Of a stretch of DNA of 64,000 nucleotides, positions 42,809 through 52,323 are shown piece by piece. Within the stretch, counting starts at the first letter, position 1; each line of letters opens with the position of its first letter. Source of the stretch: Acidovorax radicis (GTDB lineage: Bacteria; Pseudomonadota; Gammaproteobacteria; Burkholderiales; Burkholderiaceae_C); contig NZ_CP075184.1 in NCBI RefSeq assembly GCF_020510705.1, forward strand, positions 2,170,001 through 2,234,000, in the 5' to 3' direction. Made by a program: the position numbers and the translations under genes. Below the pieces are notes generated by a model. That model was not told the DNA's origin, did no database searches, and worked only from the letters and a program-made list of their open reading frames with translations.

Positions 42809-43900
42809 ATGGAAAGACAGACCCTTGTGACCCAACACCCCAACGATTTTTGGACCCGCAGTGGCTATTCTGGTTTGCAGCGCAATGACCGCGGCTGGTC
42901 GGTGCCTACAGAGGCATATGTCCGCAGCCTGCTTGCACGGCCTGAGTTGGCCCTGGTGCCCGAGTCTTGCGCGGCCGAAGTGGCCCTGCATGAAAGCCTG
43001 TTGTCCACGCCGCTCAAGCCTGTGCCCACGGTCGAGCTGGCTGCCGTGCAGGACGAAGATGCGCGCGAGAACTACGCTGTGTTCCTGCGCTTTCGCGATG
43101 GCTTGATGGCGGCGGGCACGCTGGAGGCGTATTACCTGCAACTCATGCGCAGCGGGGCGGTGAACGTGCCTGCCGTGTTCATCGACGCCGTGGTGCAGGC
43201 TCTGCTGCGCAACCTGCTGGATGACTGCAACGACGCCCTCGAAGCCCGCGCTGCCGAGATGTTGTTTCGCCCGCAACGCATCACCGTGCAAGAGGGGCAG
43301 ATGCTGGCAGGCGATCGGGCAACCTTGGACATGCTCAATGAGACCGCGGGTTTGGGCGAGGTGGGGCGCCTGCTGCTGCAAAGCGGAGCATTGCAGCCCG
43401 CCATCGACATGCAGGTGCTTACGGCTGACAACGCGGCGTTGTATTGGGCGCAGAGCGAGCGTCACCACTTTTTGCTGGACCTGACCCATGAGCTGACGCA
43501 GGACTTGAGCCACGGCCTCACCCTCAAGCTGACCCGCGCCCGCTCGGGCTTGAAGGCCCTGGCGCGCGTGCTGGAGCGCTGGGTGTTGCATATGCTGGGC
43601 GTGCAGGTGCAGATTGAGCCGGTGCACCAGATCAACGACAGCGCCTGGCGCTGGCATGTGGGGCTGGATGTGGAGTCCACCGCCATCCTGAACGACCTGT
43701 ACCAGGACACCCCGGTGGAGGCGGAACGCATGCTGCGCTTGGTCAGCCTGTTCACGCTGACCTTTGCCAACCCCTCCGAGATGCGCGCCGATGTGGCGGG
43801 CAAGCCGGTGTACCTGGGGCTGGCGACCAACGCCGAGGGTGTGGTGCGCATCAAGCCCCAGAACCTGTTGCTCAATTTGCCACTGGCATCAGCGTCTTGA
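42809..43900 (+). CDS. DUF6352-family protein
   Basis: The 363-residue protein matches a conserved beta-proteobacterial family of unknown function (HPNDFWTRSGYSGLQRNDRGW, MRSGAVNVPAVFIDAVVQALLRNLLDDC, and LATNAEGVVRIKPQNLLLNLPLAS at the end). It is soluble, largely helical, and full length. The ATG at 42809 lies near a GTG at 42827 that could also serve. It is convergent with putA, with a dispersed repeat between. Confidence 0.75.
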   Translation: MERQTLVTQHPNDFWTRSGYSGLQRNDRGWSVPTEAYVRSLLARPELALVPESCAAEVALHESLLSTPLKPVPTVELAAVQDEDARENYAVFLRFRDGLMAAGTLEAYYLQLMRSGAVNVPAVFIDAVVQALLRNLLDDCNDALEARAAEMLFRPQRITVQEGQMLAGDRATLDMLNETAGLGEVGRLLLQSGALQPAIDMQVLTADNAALYWAQSERHHFLLDLTHELTQDLSHGLTLKLTRARSGLKALARVLERWVLHMLGVQVQIEPVHQINDSAWRWHVGLDVESTAILNDLYQDTPVEAERMLRLVSLFTLTFANPSEMRADVAGKPVYLGLATNAEGVVRIKPQNLLLNLPLASAS

Positions 43901-43955
43901 TGCTATTAAATAAATAGCTGCTAGCGCTTGATGAGTAAGCGCTAGCGGCCAGTTT
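43901..43955. repeat. Dispersed intergenic repeat, copy 4
   Basis: The fullest copy: TGCTATTAAATAAATAGCTG, then CTAGCGCTTGATGAGTAAGC and GCTAGCGGCCAG. Two nested inverted repeats are visible (GCTATT/AATAGC and CTAGCGCTT/AAGCGCTAG). It starts on the base after the DUF6352 stop and separates two convergent genes, a good place for a bidirectional terminator. Confidence 0.8.
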
Positions 43956-43999
43956 TATTCAAATTTCTCCACGTTGGATGGCGGCCCGGTGCTGGGCCC

Positions 44000-46900
44000 T
44001 CATCCCATTGTCATCAGGCTCGCATTGCCCCCAGCCGCTGCTGTGTTCACGCTCAGCGCGCGTTCGATCAGCAGGCGCTCCAGCGGGATGTCCGTGGCAC
44101 CGGGTTGCAGTGCCATCACGCCCACGATGGGCCCGGCGCGGCGGGCGAGGGCAGTGCACACGGCCTGTAGCGATGGGGCGTCGCCGTGGTGCAGCACGGC
44201 GTCCAGCTCCAGGGTGCCGTCGTTCAGTGTGTTGTCCTGCAGCATGACCTGCGCTTGCACCAGCGTGGGCAATGGCTTGCGCTGGTTAGCCTGGGCGTGG
44301 GGCCACAGAGCGGTGCCACCGCTGGCGAGCACGGCTGCAGTCTGCACCAGCAGGTCGTCCACACTTTGCGCCAGGCACAGCACGCGGGCACGGGGGGCCA
44401 GGGTGTAGACGTTGCGCTCGCCCGTAGGGCCGGGCAGGGTGCGGGCGGTGCCGCTTTGGGTTTGCTGGGCAAAACGCTGGCAGGTGCTGGCCAGGGTTGC
44501 GTTGCCTTGCAACTGGGCCCATTGCTGCAGGGTGGCCAGGGGCGCCAGCAGGCGCTCGCGCACAGCATCCTCGGGTGGCGTGGCGCGGTCAGCCTCTGCA
44601 AAGGTGCGCGCCAGCGCATCGGCCGGGCGATGCGACAGCAGGCGCAGCAGGTACAGCGGCCCGCCCGCCTTGGGCCCCGTGCCCGACAGGCCTTCGCCGC
44701 CAAAGGGCTGCACGCCCACCACGGCACCGACCATGTTGCGGTTCACGTAGACGTTGCCTGCGTGGGCACGGTTCACCACGCGGGCAATGGTTTCGTCGAT
44801 GCGGGTGTGGACGCCCTGTGTCAGGCCGTAGCCGGTGGCGTTGATCTGGTCGAGCAGCTGGTCCAGGTCGTTGCGGGCGTAGCGCACCAGGTGCAGTACG
44901 GGGCCGAAGACTTCGCGCTGCAGTTCTCCGATGTGGTTCAGTTCGATCAATGTGGGCGGAACGAAGGTGCCCTGGGCTCCGGTAGCCGAAACATGGTTCG
45001 GGTGCTGGAACACGCGGTGGCCCTTGGCCTTGAAGGTCTCGATGTGTTGGGTGATGCCTGCCTGAGCTTCGGCGTCAATCACTGGGCCCACGTCCACGGC
45101 GAGCGCGGCGGGGTTGCCCACGCGCAGCTCGCCCATGGCGCCTTGTAGCATCTCGACGACGCGGTCGGCAGCGTCGTCCTGCACACACAACACGCGCAGG
45201 GCCGAGCAGCGCTGGCCTGCGCTGTCAAAGGCGGACGACACGGCATCGCCCACCACTTGTTCGGCCAGGGCGGACGAGTCCACGATCATCGCGTTTTGCC
45301 CGCCGGTTTCGGCAATCAGCGGAATGGGGCGGCCTGCGGCGTCGAGCCGACCCGCCACGGCGCGCTGCAGGATGCGCGCCACTTCGGTGGAGCCGGTGAA
45401 CATCACGCCCATCACGCGCTCATCTCCAATCAAACGCGCGCCCACGGTTTCGCCCTGGCCGGGCAGCAGCTGCACGGCCGCGCGGGGCACACCGGCCTGC
45501 CACAGCAGGCGCACGGCCTCGGCGGCGATCAGCGGGGTTTGCTCTGCCGGCTTGGCCAGCACGGGGTTGCCTGCGGCCAATGCGGCAGCGACCTGGCCCA
45601 TGAAGATGGCGAGCGGGAAGTTCCAGGGGCTGATGCAGGCCACCGGGCCCAGCGGGAGGTGGGTGGCGTTGTCGAAGGTGCTTTGCACCTGGGCGGCGTA
45701 GTAGCGCAAGAAGTCCACGGCTTCGCGCACCTCGGCAACGGCGTTGCTGGCGCTTTTGCCCGCTTCACGCATCAGCAGGCCCAGCAGGGGCTGCATGCGG
45801 GTTTCCAGCAGGTCGGCGGTGCGCAGCAGGGCCGCTGCGCGTTCGGCGGGTGGCGTGGCAGCCCAAGGTGCTGCGGCGGCCTGGGCGTGGGCCAGGGCCT
45901 GGTCCACATCGGCGGTGGTGGCTTCTTGCACCTGGCCCACCACGTCGTTGTGGTTGGCGGGGTTGCTCACGGGCTGGGTGGGGCCTGCGGGCACGTCTGC
46001 GGCCAGTAGGGGCGCTGCCGCCCAGTCGTGGCTTGCCGTGGCTTGCAGCGTGGTAGCCAGCTCGGTCAGCGTGTTTTCGTTCGACAGGTCCAGCCCGCGG
46101 GAGTTGCTGCGGTGGGCGCCATACAGGCCCTGCGGCGTGGCAATGCGGGGGTGGGGCAGGCCCGCAGTGCCTTCCACGGCAGTTTGCTGGTCCACCACTT
46201 GCACGGGGCTCTTCACCAGCTCGTCCAGCGCAATCGTTTCATCGGCAATGCGGTTCACAAACGAGGTGTTGGCGCCGTTTTCGAGCAGGCGGCGCACCAG
46301 GTAGGCCAGCAGGGTTTCGTGCGTGCCCACGGGGGCGTAGATGCGGCACGGGCGTCCCAATTTACCGGCGGTGATGGCGCCAACCACCTGCTCATACAGC
46401 GGCTCTCCCATGCCGTGCAGGCACTGGAATTCGTATTGCCCCGCGTAGTAGTTGCTGCCCGCCAGTTGGTAAATGGTGGCCACCGTTTCGGCGTTGTGGG
46501 TGGCGAACTGGGGGTAGACAGCCTCGGGTGCGGCCAACAGTTTGCGCGCGCAGGCGATGTACGAAATGTCGGTGTGCACCTTGCGGGTGTACACGGGGTA
46601 GTCCTCCAGGCCATCGACCTGGGCGCGCTTGATTTCGCTGTCCCAGTACGCGCCCTTCACCAGGCGCACCATCAGTCTGCGCTGGCTACGGCGGGCCAGG
46701 TCCACCACATAGTCGATGACGAAGGGGCAGCGCTTTTGGTAGGCCTGGATGACGAAGCCAATGCCGTTCCAGCCTGCCAGCGTGGGCTCGTGGCACAGGT
46801 GCTCCAGCAGGTCGAGCGACAGCTCCAGGCGGTCGGTTTCTTCGGCGTCGATGTTCAGGCCAATGTCGTACTGCTTGGCCAGCGCGGTCAGGCGCAACAC

Positions 46901-47746
46901 CAGCGGGTACAGCTCGTCCATCACACGGCCAAACTGTGCGCGGCTGTAGCGCGGGTGCAGGGCCGAGAGCTTGATGGAGATACCCGGCCCTTCGTAGATG
47001 CCGCGCCCGGCAGAGGCCTTGCCAATCGCGTGGATGGCCTGCTCGTACGAGGCGTAGTAGTGCTTGGCGTCTTCGCTGGTCAGCGCCGCTTCGCCCAGCA
47101 TGTCGTACGAATAGCGAAAGCCCTCGGCCTCCATCGTGCGGGCGTTGTGCAGGGCCTCGTCAATGGTCTCGCCGGTCACAAACTGCTCGCCCATCATGCG
47201 CATGGCCATGTCCACGCCCTTGCGGATCAGGGGCTCGCCGCCCTTGCCGATCAGGCGGCTGAGCGAATTGCCCAGGCTGCCCTCGCTGTGCGTGGCCACC
47301 AGCTTGCCGGTGATGAGCAGGCCCCAGGTGGCGGCGTTGACGAAAAGCGAAGGGCTTTTGCCCAGGTGGGCATCCCACTGGCCGTGGCTGATCTTGTCGC
47401 GGATGAGCGCATCGCGCGTGGCCTTGTCGGGGATGCGCAGCAGCGCCTCGGCCAGGCACATCAGCGCCACGCCTTCTTGCGACGACAGCGAAAACTCCTG
47501 CAGCAGCCCTTGCACGATGCCTGCGCGCCCGGCGCTGGCCTTGCGTTCGCGCAGGGCCTTGGCGATGCGCAGGGCCAGTTGCTCGGCTGCTTCGGCCTGG
47601 TCCCGTGGCAGGCGTGCCTGGGCCAGCAGTGGGGCCAGCGCTTCGGGTTCGGGGCGGCGGTAGGCAGCGGTGATGGCGGCGCGCAGCGGGTTACTCAGTG
47701 GCGTGCGGGGCGCGAAGTCTGCAAACAGGGCGGAGGGCAGCGTCAT
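44000..47746 (-). CDS. putA: PutA, bifunctional proline dehydrogenase/pyrroline-5-carboxylate dehydrogenase
   Basis: The 1,248-residue enzyme oxidises proline to glutamate in two steps with substrate channelling. An N-terminal helical arm covers about 1-150. The FAD proline dehydrogenase barrel runs to about 480 (EGPGISIKLSALHPRYSRAQ, RLVKGAYWDSEIKRAQ). The aldehyde dehydrogenase part (about 560-1050) has catalytic Glu in AETGGQNAMIVDSS and Cys in DSAGQRCSALRVL. The C-terminal domain covers roughly 1060-1248. It lacks the N-terminal ribbon-helix-helix repressor domain found in E. coli PutA. Regulation must come from elsewhere, probably the divergent Lrp-type gene. The ATG at 47746 is the first of the conserved start. 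Confidence 0.95.
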   Translation of the reverse strand: MTLPSALFADFAPRTPLSNPLRAAITAAYRRPEPEALAPLLAQARLPRDQAEAAEQLALRIAKALRERKASAGRAGIVQGLLQEFSLSSQEGVALMCLAEALLRIPDKATRDALIRDKISHGQWDAHLGKSPSLFVNAATWGLLITGKLVATHSEGSLGNSLSRLIGKGGEPLIRKGVDMAMRMMGEQFVTGETIDEALHNARTMEAEGFRYSYDMLGEAALTSEDAKHYYASYEQAIHAIGKASAGRGIYEGPGISIKLSALHPRYSRAQFGRVMDELYPLVLRLTALAKQYDIGLNIDAEETDRLELSLDLLEHLCHEPTLAGWNGIGFVIQAYQKRCPFVIDYVVDLARRSQRRLMVRLVKGAYWDSEIKRAQVDGLEDYPVYTRKVHTDISYIACARKLLAAPEAVYPQFATHNAETVATIYQLAGSNYYAGQYEFQCLHGMGEPLYEQVVGAITAGKLGRPCRIYAPVGTHETLLAYLVRRLLENGANTSFVNRIADETIALDELVKSPVQVVDQQTAVEGTAGLPHPRIATPQGLYGAHRSNSRGLDLSNENTLTELATTLQATASHDWAAAPLLAADVPAGPTQPVSNPANHNDVVGQVQEATTADVDQALAHAQAAAAPWAATPPAERAAALLRTADLLETRMQPLLGLLMREAGKSASNAVAEVREAVDFLRYYAAQVQSTFDNATHLPLGPVACISPWNFPLAIFMGQVAAALAAGNPVLAKPAEQTPLIAAEAVRLLWQAGVPRAAVQLLPGQGETVGARLIGDERVMGVMFTGSTEVARILQRAVAGRLDAAGRPIPLIAETGGQNAMIVDSSALAEQVVGDAVSSAFDSAGQRCSALRVLCVQDDAADRVVEMLQGAMGELRVGNPAALAVDVGPVIDAEAQAGITQHIETFKAKGHRVFQHPNHVSATGAQGTFVPPTLIELNHIGELQREVFGPVLHLVRYARNDLDQLLDQINATGYGLTQGVHTRIDETIARVVNRAHAGNVYVNRNMVGAVVGVQPFGGEGLSGTGPKAGGPLYLLRLLSHRPADALARTFAEADRATPPEDAVRERLLAPLATLQQWAQLQGNATLASTCQRFAQQTQSGTARTLPGPTGERNVYTLAPRARVLCLAQSVDDLLVQTAAVLASGGTALWPHAQANQRKPLPTLVQAQVMLQDNTLNDGTLELDAVLHHGDAPSLQAVCTALARRAGPIVGVMALQPGATDIPLERLLIERALSVNTAAAGGNASLMTMG

Positions 47747-47885
47747 GGCGGTGTCTTTCAGGGGTTTTGTGGGCCCAACACAGGGTGGATGTGTCGGTTT
47801 TGCACGTTACTGGCGATGATCCTTGGGTTGATGATGAATAAATGGTCGAAAATTGGCGCTCGTGCAGAATAAATCGCTACTCAAT

Positions 47886-48359
47886 ATGCCAACAGAACCC
47901 GATCTGGACCGAATAGACCGCAAGATTCTGTCAATCCTGCAGGAAGACGGCCGCATTGCCAACCTCAAGCTGGCCGAGGCGGTGGCCTTGTCGCCCACGG
48001 CAGTGTTGGCGCGCGTGCAGCGCCTCACGCGGGATGGCTTCATCCTGGGCTACGAGGCGCGCCTGAACCCCCTGAAGCTGGGCGCGGGCATGCTGGTGTT
48101 TGTGGAGGTGCTGCTGGATCGCACCACGCCCAATGTGTTCGACCAGTTCAAGGCCGCCGTGCAGGTGCACCCCGAGATCATGGAATGCCACATGGTGGCG
48201 GGTGGGTTTGACTACCTGCTCAAAACCCGCTCGGCCGACATGAACGCCTACCGCGTGTTTGCGGGCAACGTGCTGTGGCAGTTGCCGGGTGTGCGCGAGA
48301 CGCGCACCTATGCGGTGATGGAAGAGGTCAAGCACAGCAATCATCTGCCCTTGCGTTGA
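47886..48359 (+). CDS. Lrp/AsnC-family regulator, probable activator of putA
   Basis: The 157-residue protein has an Lrp helix-turn-helix (LDRIDRKILSILQEDGRIANLKLAEAVALSPTAVLARVQRL) and a RAM effector domain (LVFVEVLLDRTTPNVFDQF, CHMVAGGFDYLLKTR). It is divergent from putA with 139 bases between, the arrangement of putR/bkdR-type pairs where the regulator senses proline or a related amino acid. The ATG at 47886 begins the family N-terminus; a TTG at 47853 is in frame. The link to putA is inferred from position. Confidence 0.87.
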   Translation: MPTEPDLDRIDRKILSILQEDGRIANLKLAEAVALSPTAVLARVQRLTRDGFILGYEARLNPLKLGAGMLVFVEVLLDRTTPNVFDQFKAAVQVHPEIMECHMVAGGFDYLLKTRSADMNAYRVFAGNVLWQLPGVRETRTYAVMEEVKHSNHLPLR

Positions 48360-48492
48360 CGCTCTGTGCATCGGTGGGCAGTTGATGGGATGGATGTGCG
48401 CGGGCAGCGGCGCTGCCGCTTGGGTCACATTGGCTGCGCAGGCCAAAGCCCGCATAATGCCCCGCACAAACGTCCGATCGAGGAGAAGAACC

Positions 48493-48792
48493 ATGACCGC
48501 CTTTCCCTACGCAGCCGCAGCCCTGGTGGCTGCCCTTTTCAGCCAGTCCGCTGCGGCCTCGTGCTATGTGGTGTATGGCCCGGATAAAACCGTGGTGTAC
48601 CGGAGTTACGAACCCCCGGTGGACATGTCGCGCCAGATCCATGAAACGCTGCCGGTGGTAGCCCCTGGCTCCACGCTGGTGTTTACGCCGGATGACCATG
48701 GTTGCCGGTTCAGCATGAACAAACTGCCGTTGACGACGGTTTCGGCCCCCGGTGGCTTGCGCATGCGCCCCGCACGCGCGGACCGCAGCTGA
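48493..48792 (+). CDS. Small exported protein of unknown function
   Basis: The 99-residue protein has a signal peptide (FPYAAAALVAALFSQSAAA). The mature part is short and has two cysteines (SCYVVYGPDKTVVYRSYEPPVDMSRQI and HGCRFSMNK), presumably a disulfide. The N-terminal CYVVYGPDxxVVYR pattern recurs in small conserved periplasmic proteins of Comamonadaceae. A GAGGAG-like site precedes the ATG. No function is known. Confidence 0.7.
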   Translation: MTAFPYAAAALVAALFSQSAAASCYVVYGPDKTVVYRSYEPPVDMSRQIHETLPVVAPGSTLVFTPDDHGCRFSMNKLPLTTVSAPGGLRMRPARADRS

Positions 48793-48847
48793 TCCAGGTT
48801 GATGGGGGTGGCGGGATGGCCAGCCCCGGGCCTGAGACAATCGGGGG

Positions 48848-50308
48848 ATGAGCGAACCGAAAGAACTATCCCCCTCGTTTGAACCCGGCGTACAGGACGC
48901 ATCCGATTTCCCTGAGGGCTGGCTGCAAGTCCAGTCCATGAACCTTGACGCCCAGGGCGTGGCCCGCAAGCCCGACGGCAAGGTCATCTTCATCGAAGGT
49001 GCACTCCCTTTTGAGCTGGTCACCGCCAACACCCACCGCAAGAAAAACAACTGGGAGCAGGCCAGCCTGACGGCGATCCATCGCGAATCGTCACAGCGCG
49101 TGCGTCCCGGCTGCCCACATTTCGGCCTGCATGCCGGTGCCTGCGGCGGCTGCAAAATGCAGCATCTGCATATTGGTGCCCAGGTGGCCGTCAAGCAGCG
49201 CGTGCTGGAAGACAACCTCTGGCACCTGGGTAAGGTCAAGGCGCAGACCATGCTGCGGCCCATCGAAGGCCCCGCCTGGGGCTACCGCTACCGAGCCCGC
49301 CTGTCGGTGCGCCACGTGATCAAGAAGGGCGAGGTGCTGATCGGCTTTCATGAGCGCAAGAGCCGCTATGTGGCCGACATGCAGCAATGCCCTGTGCTCC
49401 CGCCCCATGTCGACGCCATGCTGATGCCGCTGCGCGCACTGATCGCCGGCATGGATGCCCGCGACACCTGCCCCCAGATCGAACTGGCCTGTGGCGACAC
49501 GGTGACCGCGTTGGTGCTGCGCCACCTCGAGCCGCTGAGCGCTGACGACATTGCCCGGCTGCGTGCCTTCGCGGCTGAGCACCAGGTGCAGTGGTGGCTG
49601 CAGCCCAAGGGCCCAGACACGGTGAAGCTGCTGGACGAAGGTGGCGAGCTGCTGTCGTATGCGCTGCCGGACTTTGGTATCACCATGCCGTTCAAGCCCA
49701 CCGACTTCACGCAGGTGAACCCGCACATCAACCGTGTGCTGGTGTCGCGCGCGCTGCGCCTGCTGGACGTGCAGCCACACGAGCGTGTGATCGACTGGTT
49801 TTGTGGCCTGGGCAACTTCACACTGCCGCTGGCCACGCAGGCGCGCGAAGTGTTGGGTATTGAAGGCAGCGAAACGCTGGTGGCCCGCTCGCGCGAGAAC
49901 TATGCATTGAATCAGGCCGTAGCGCCCGACCATAAAGCGCTGGCAGCTACTGATTTTGTAGCGCGCAATCTGTTCGAGATGACTCCCGAGATGCTGGTGG
50001 CCGACGGGTCCGCCGACAAGTGGCTGGTGGACCCACCCCGCGAAGGTGCCTTCGCGCTGGCCAAGGCGCTGGCCGACATCGAGCAGGCACGCATCGGTGC
50101 CGAAGGCGCCGGGCCATTGCCTGAAGGGGCCGAGGGCTGGACGCCCCCAAAGCGCATTGTCTACGTGAGTTGCAACCCCGCCACGCTGGCGCGCGATGCA
50201 GGGCTGCTGGTGCATCTGGCGGGCTACCGGTGCACGGCGGCTGGCATGGTGAACATGTTCCCGCACACGGCCCACGTCGAGAGCATGGCCGTGTTTGAGC
50301 GGGAGTGA
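48848..50308 (+). CDS. rlmD: RlmD, 23S rRNA (uracil-1939-C5)-methyltransferase
   Basis: The 486-residue enzyme has an N-terminal TRAM-like domain (about 20-80). The iron-sulfur cysteines lie in [21 protein letters not shown] plus a further one in MQQCPVL. A Rossmann methyltransferase domain has [14 protein letters not shown] near residue 317, a [10 protein letters not shown] motif, and the catalytic cysteine in [12 protein letters not shown] near 440. It methylates U1939 of 23S rRNA using S-adenosylmethionine. A copy of the dispersed repeat lies in frame within the gene. Length is slightly above the E. coli enzyme (433). Confidence 0.93.
   Translation: MSEPKELSPSFEPGVQDASDFPEGWLQVQSMNLDAQGVARKPDGKVIFIEGALPFELVTANTHRKKNNWEQASLTAIHRESSQRVRPGCPHFGLHAGACGGCKMQHLHIGAQVAVKQRVLEDNLWHLGKVKAQTMLRPIEGPAWGYRYRARLSVRHVIKKGEVLIGFHERKSRYVADMQQCPVLPPHVDAMLMPLRALIAGMDARDTCPQIELACGDTVTALVLRHLEPLSADDIARLRAFAAEHQVQWWLQPKGPDTVKLLDEGGELLSYALPDFGITMPFKPTDFTQVNPHINRVLVSRALRLLDVQPHERVIDWFCGLGNFTLPLATQAREVLGIEGSETLVARSRENYALNQAVAPDHKALAATDFVARNLFEMTPEMLVADGSADKWLVDPPREGAFALAKALADIEQARIGAEGAGPLPEGAEGWTPPKRIVYVSCNPATLARDAGLLVHLAGYRCTAAGMVNMFPHTAHVESMAVFERE
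49931..49965. repeat. Dispersed repeat inside rlmD, copy 5
   Basis: CATAAAGCGCTGGCAGCTAC then TGATTTTGTAGCGC matches the TAAGCGCTAGCAGCTAT...TAGC consensus of the intergenic copies. Here it is read in frame as [11 protein letters not shown], between the methyltransferase strand with [11 protein letters not shown] and the following VARNLFEM strand. Confidence 0.6.
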
Positions 50309-50371
50309 GTCAGTCAGGGGCGCAATCAATGTGGGGTTGCGCCTGTGGGGGCACTCCACCCCACCGCAACC

Positions 50372-50746
50372 TCAACTGCGGCCGCGGTTGGTGGCGGTGT
50401 CGCTGGGTTCGGTTTCGATGTCGGCCGGCGGCTCGCTGCGCTTAGGCTTTTCAACCTTGCCCAGCACCGACGGCGTGCCCTCGATCTTGTTTTCGCGCAT
50501 GTAGCCGTCCATGTCCTTCCAGCCTGCAAACACCGAGGCCTTGGCGGCCTTGGGGTTGAGGGTGTAGCAGTCCTCCAGACCCCGCAGCGCATGGCGGCAG
50601 GCGCCACCAATGGCTTTGGCTTCTGCGTCGCGCTGCTCTATGCGTGGATCAGGGCCTAACCCGGGAATTTTGTCGCAGCCCGCGAGCAGCACAACGGTCG
50701 AAAGGACCATCAGGCGCAACAGGGGGAATGTGGAGGGTGGATACAT
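50372..50746 (-). CDS. Small lipoprotein of unknown function
   Basis: The 124-residue protein has a signal peptide with lipobox (VVLLAGCDKIPG, Cys24). A mature part with two cysteines follows (GGACRHALRGLEDCYTLNP), and then an acidic C-terminal tail. The CRHALRGLEDCYxxNPKAAKASVFxGWKDMDxYMREN pattern recurs in beta-proteobacterial lipoproteins of unknown role. It is the second minus-strand gene after the BAX-inhibitor gene but is separated from it by a terminator. Confidence 0.7.
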   Translation of the reverse strand: MYPPSTFPLLRLMVLSTVVLLAGCDKIPGLGPDPRIEQRDAEAKAIGGACRHALRGLEDCYTLNPKAAKASVFAGWKDMDGYMRENKIEGTPSVLGKVEKPKRSEPPADIETEPSDTATNRGRS

Positions 50747-50807
50747 GTACTTGCATTATCGGCATGCCCGCAGCGCTATTGAGGCCTGATCCTGGCAAGG
50801 GGGCCAT

Positions 50808-50833
50808 AAAAAAGGCTCCCGCAGGAGCCTTTT
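50808..50833 (-). terminator. Rho-independent terminator after the BAX-inhibitor gene
   Basis: AAAGGCTCC (50811-50819) and GGAGCCTTT (50824-50832) form a nine-base stem with a four-base loop. On the minus strand it is followed by more Ts (plus-strand AAAAAA before the stem). Confidence 0.85.
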
Positions 50834-50869
50834 GATGAAAGTCAAGGCCAATCAAGGCCAGGCAGTGCC

Positions 50870-51565
50870 TCAATCGCGCTCGCCGCCCATGATGCCCAGC
50901 AGGGCCAGCAGGCTCTGGAATACGTTGAAGATGTCCAGGTACAGGGCCAGGGTGGCGCTGATGTAGTTGGTTTCGCCGCCGTCCAGAATCTGCTTGATGT
51001 CATACAGCATGTAGGCGCTGAAGATGCCGATGGCTGCCATGGAGATGGCCATCATGCCGGCAGTGGAGCCCACGAACACATTCACGACAGCACCGACCAT
51101 GAGCACCAGTGCGCCCACCATCAGCCACTTGCCCATGCCCGACAGATCGCGCTTGACGACGCTGGCCACGCTGGCCATCACCAGGAACACGCCCGCTGTG
51201 CCGGCAAAGGCCGTCATGATGAGCTCGGCGCCGTTCGAGAACCCCAGCACCATGCCGATCATGCGCGACAGCATCAAGCCCATGAAGAACGTGAATGCCA
51301 GCAACACGGGCACGCCAGCGGCCGAGCGCTTGGTTTTTTCGATGGCATACATGAAGCCGAACGCGCCACCCAGGAACACGATCAAGCCGAGGCCGCCGCG
51401 CAGCGACTGTGTGATGCCCGTGGCGACACCAATCCAGGCGCCCAGCACCGTGGGGATCAGGCTCAGCGCCAGCAGCCAATAGGTATTGCGAAGCACCCGG
51501 TGGCGTTCTTGCTGCGAGATGCCATAGCCCGCAGAGTGGCCCAGGGTGGTGACTTGGTCATTCAT
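50870..51565 (-). CDS. BAX-inhibitor-1/YccA-family membrane protein
   Basis: The 231-residue protein has seven hydrophobic segments after a 25-residue soluble start (MNDQVTTLGHSAGYGISQQERHRVLRNTYWLLALSLIPTVLG, cut at the first helix). The TMBIM motif region is present: FMYAIEKTKRSAAGVPVLLAF and YMLYDIKQILDGGETNYISATLALYLDIFNVF with the conserved aspartates. Family members form pH-sensitive calcium leak channels or interact with FtsH. The ATG at 51565 has GGAGAG upstream on the minus strand; the frame is open to 51709 but not conserved. Confidence 0.88.
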   Translation of the reverse strand: MNDQVTTLGHSAGYGISQQERHRVLRNTYWLLALSLIPTVLGAWIGVATGITQSLRGGLGLIVFLGGAFGFMYAIEKTKRSAAGVPVLLAFTFFMGLMLSRMIGMVLGFSNGAELIMTAFAGTAGVFLVMASVASVVKRDLSGMGKWLMVGALVLMVGAVVNVFVGSTAGMMAISMAAIGIFSAYMLYDIKQILDGGETNYISATLALYLDIFNVFQSLLALLGIMGGERD

Positions 51566-51787
51566 CTTGTGTCTCTCCTTGATAGCCTGCACCATGCAGA
51601 CAAAGCAAATTCTAGGTGGTGACGATGGATTGTTTTGCAATGGCGTTGCCCTGTCACCTACTTTTTGTGAGGGTACTTTCACCCCGACTGGGGGTAAACG
51701 CCTTGGCATTCTCGCTATGCTTGGCGCCTCTTGCTCCGGGGCGTTTCGCCTTGAGCGCCCCGATTATTTCCTTGCCGGAGTGAACGC

Positions 51788-52195
51788 ATGAAGACCAAAC
51801 ACGAACTTGAACTGGCCGATGTCAAAGTCATTGCCGCTGCCGCAGAAGCTGAAGCCCTCAAGAACCAATGGGCCGTGGCGATTGCCGTTGTGGACGATGG
51901 CGGGCACCTGCTGTGGCTGCAGCGCCTGGATGGTGCCGCTGCCTCGGCCTCCTACATTGCCCCCTCCAAGGCCCGCACGGCAGCCATGGGCCGCCGTGAG
52001 AGCAAGGTGTATGAGGACATCATCAATGGTGGCCGCACGGCCTTCCTGAGCGTGCCAGCCATCGATGGCTTGCTTGAAGGCGGCGTGCCCATCATGAAGG
52101 ACGGCCAGTGCCTGGGCGCGGTGGGCGTGAGCGGGGTGAAGTCCAACGAAGATGCGCAGATTGCACGTGCTGGCATCGCCGCATTGGGCTTGTGA
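51788..52195 (+). CDS. GlcG/HbpS-like heme-binding-family protein
   Basis: The 135-residue protein has the GlcG/HbpS fold pattern (ADVKVIAAAAEAEALKNQWAVAIAVVDDGGHLLWLQRLDGA, ASYIAPSKARTAAMGRRESKVYE, GGVPIMKDGQCLGAVGVSGVKSNEDAQIARAG). Family members bind heme or small organics or stabilise enzymes; the role here is unknown. It is a complete single-gene unit. Confidence 0.85.
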   Translation: MKTKHELELADVKVIAAAAEAEALKNQWAVAIAVVDDGGHLLWLQRLDGAAASASYIAPSKARTAAMGRRESKVYEDIINGGRTAFLSVPAIDGLLEGGVPIMKDGQCLGAVGVSGVKSNEDAQIARAGIAALGL

Positions 52196-52227
52196 TAAGC
52201 CACTGGCGCATCAGACAACTCTGTTTT

Positions 52228-52256
52228 TGATAGCTCAGAAGCTACATAGATAAAGC
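52228..52256. repeat. Dispersed intergenic repeat, short copy 6
   Basis: TGATAGCTCAGAAGCTACAT and AGATAAAGC retain the GATAGCT/AGCTAC elements. It is a degenerate copy after the GlcG-like gene. Confidence 0.45.
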
Positions 52257-52295
52257 ACAAAACGCCAATAGTCGTCAGATTATTGATGCCCCAAC

Positions 52296-52323
52296 AAAAA
52301 ACCGGCTCAGCGCCGGTTTTTTG
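52296..52323 (+). terminator. Rho-independent terminator after the GlcG-like gene
   Basis: ACCGGC (52301-52306) pairs with GCCGGT (52312-52317), with As before and TTTTTT after, so it can act in both directions. Confidence 0.8.

Noticed and set aside
46028..47872. 614-codon open frame opposite putA
   Set aside because: It is the antisense of a well-supported gene; the product is rich in G/H/Q/V as expected from GC-rich antisense, and no family pattern is seen.
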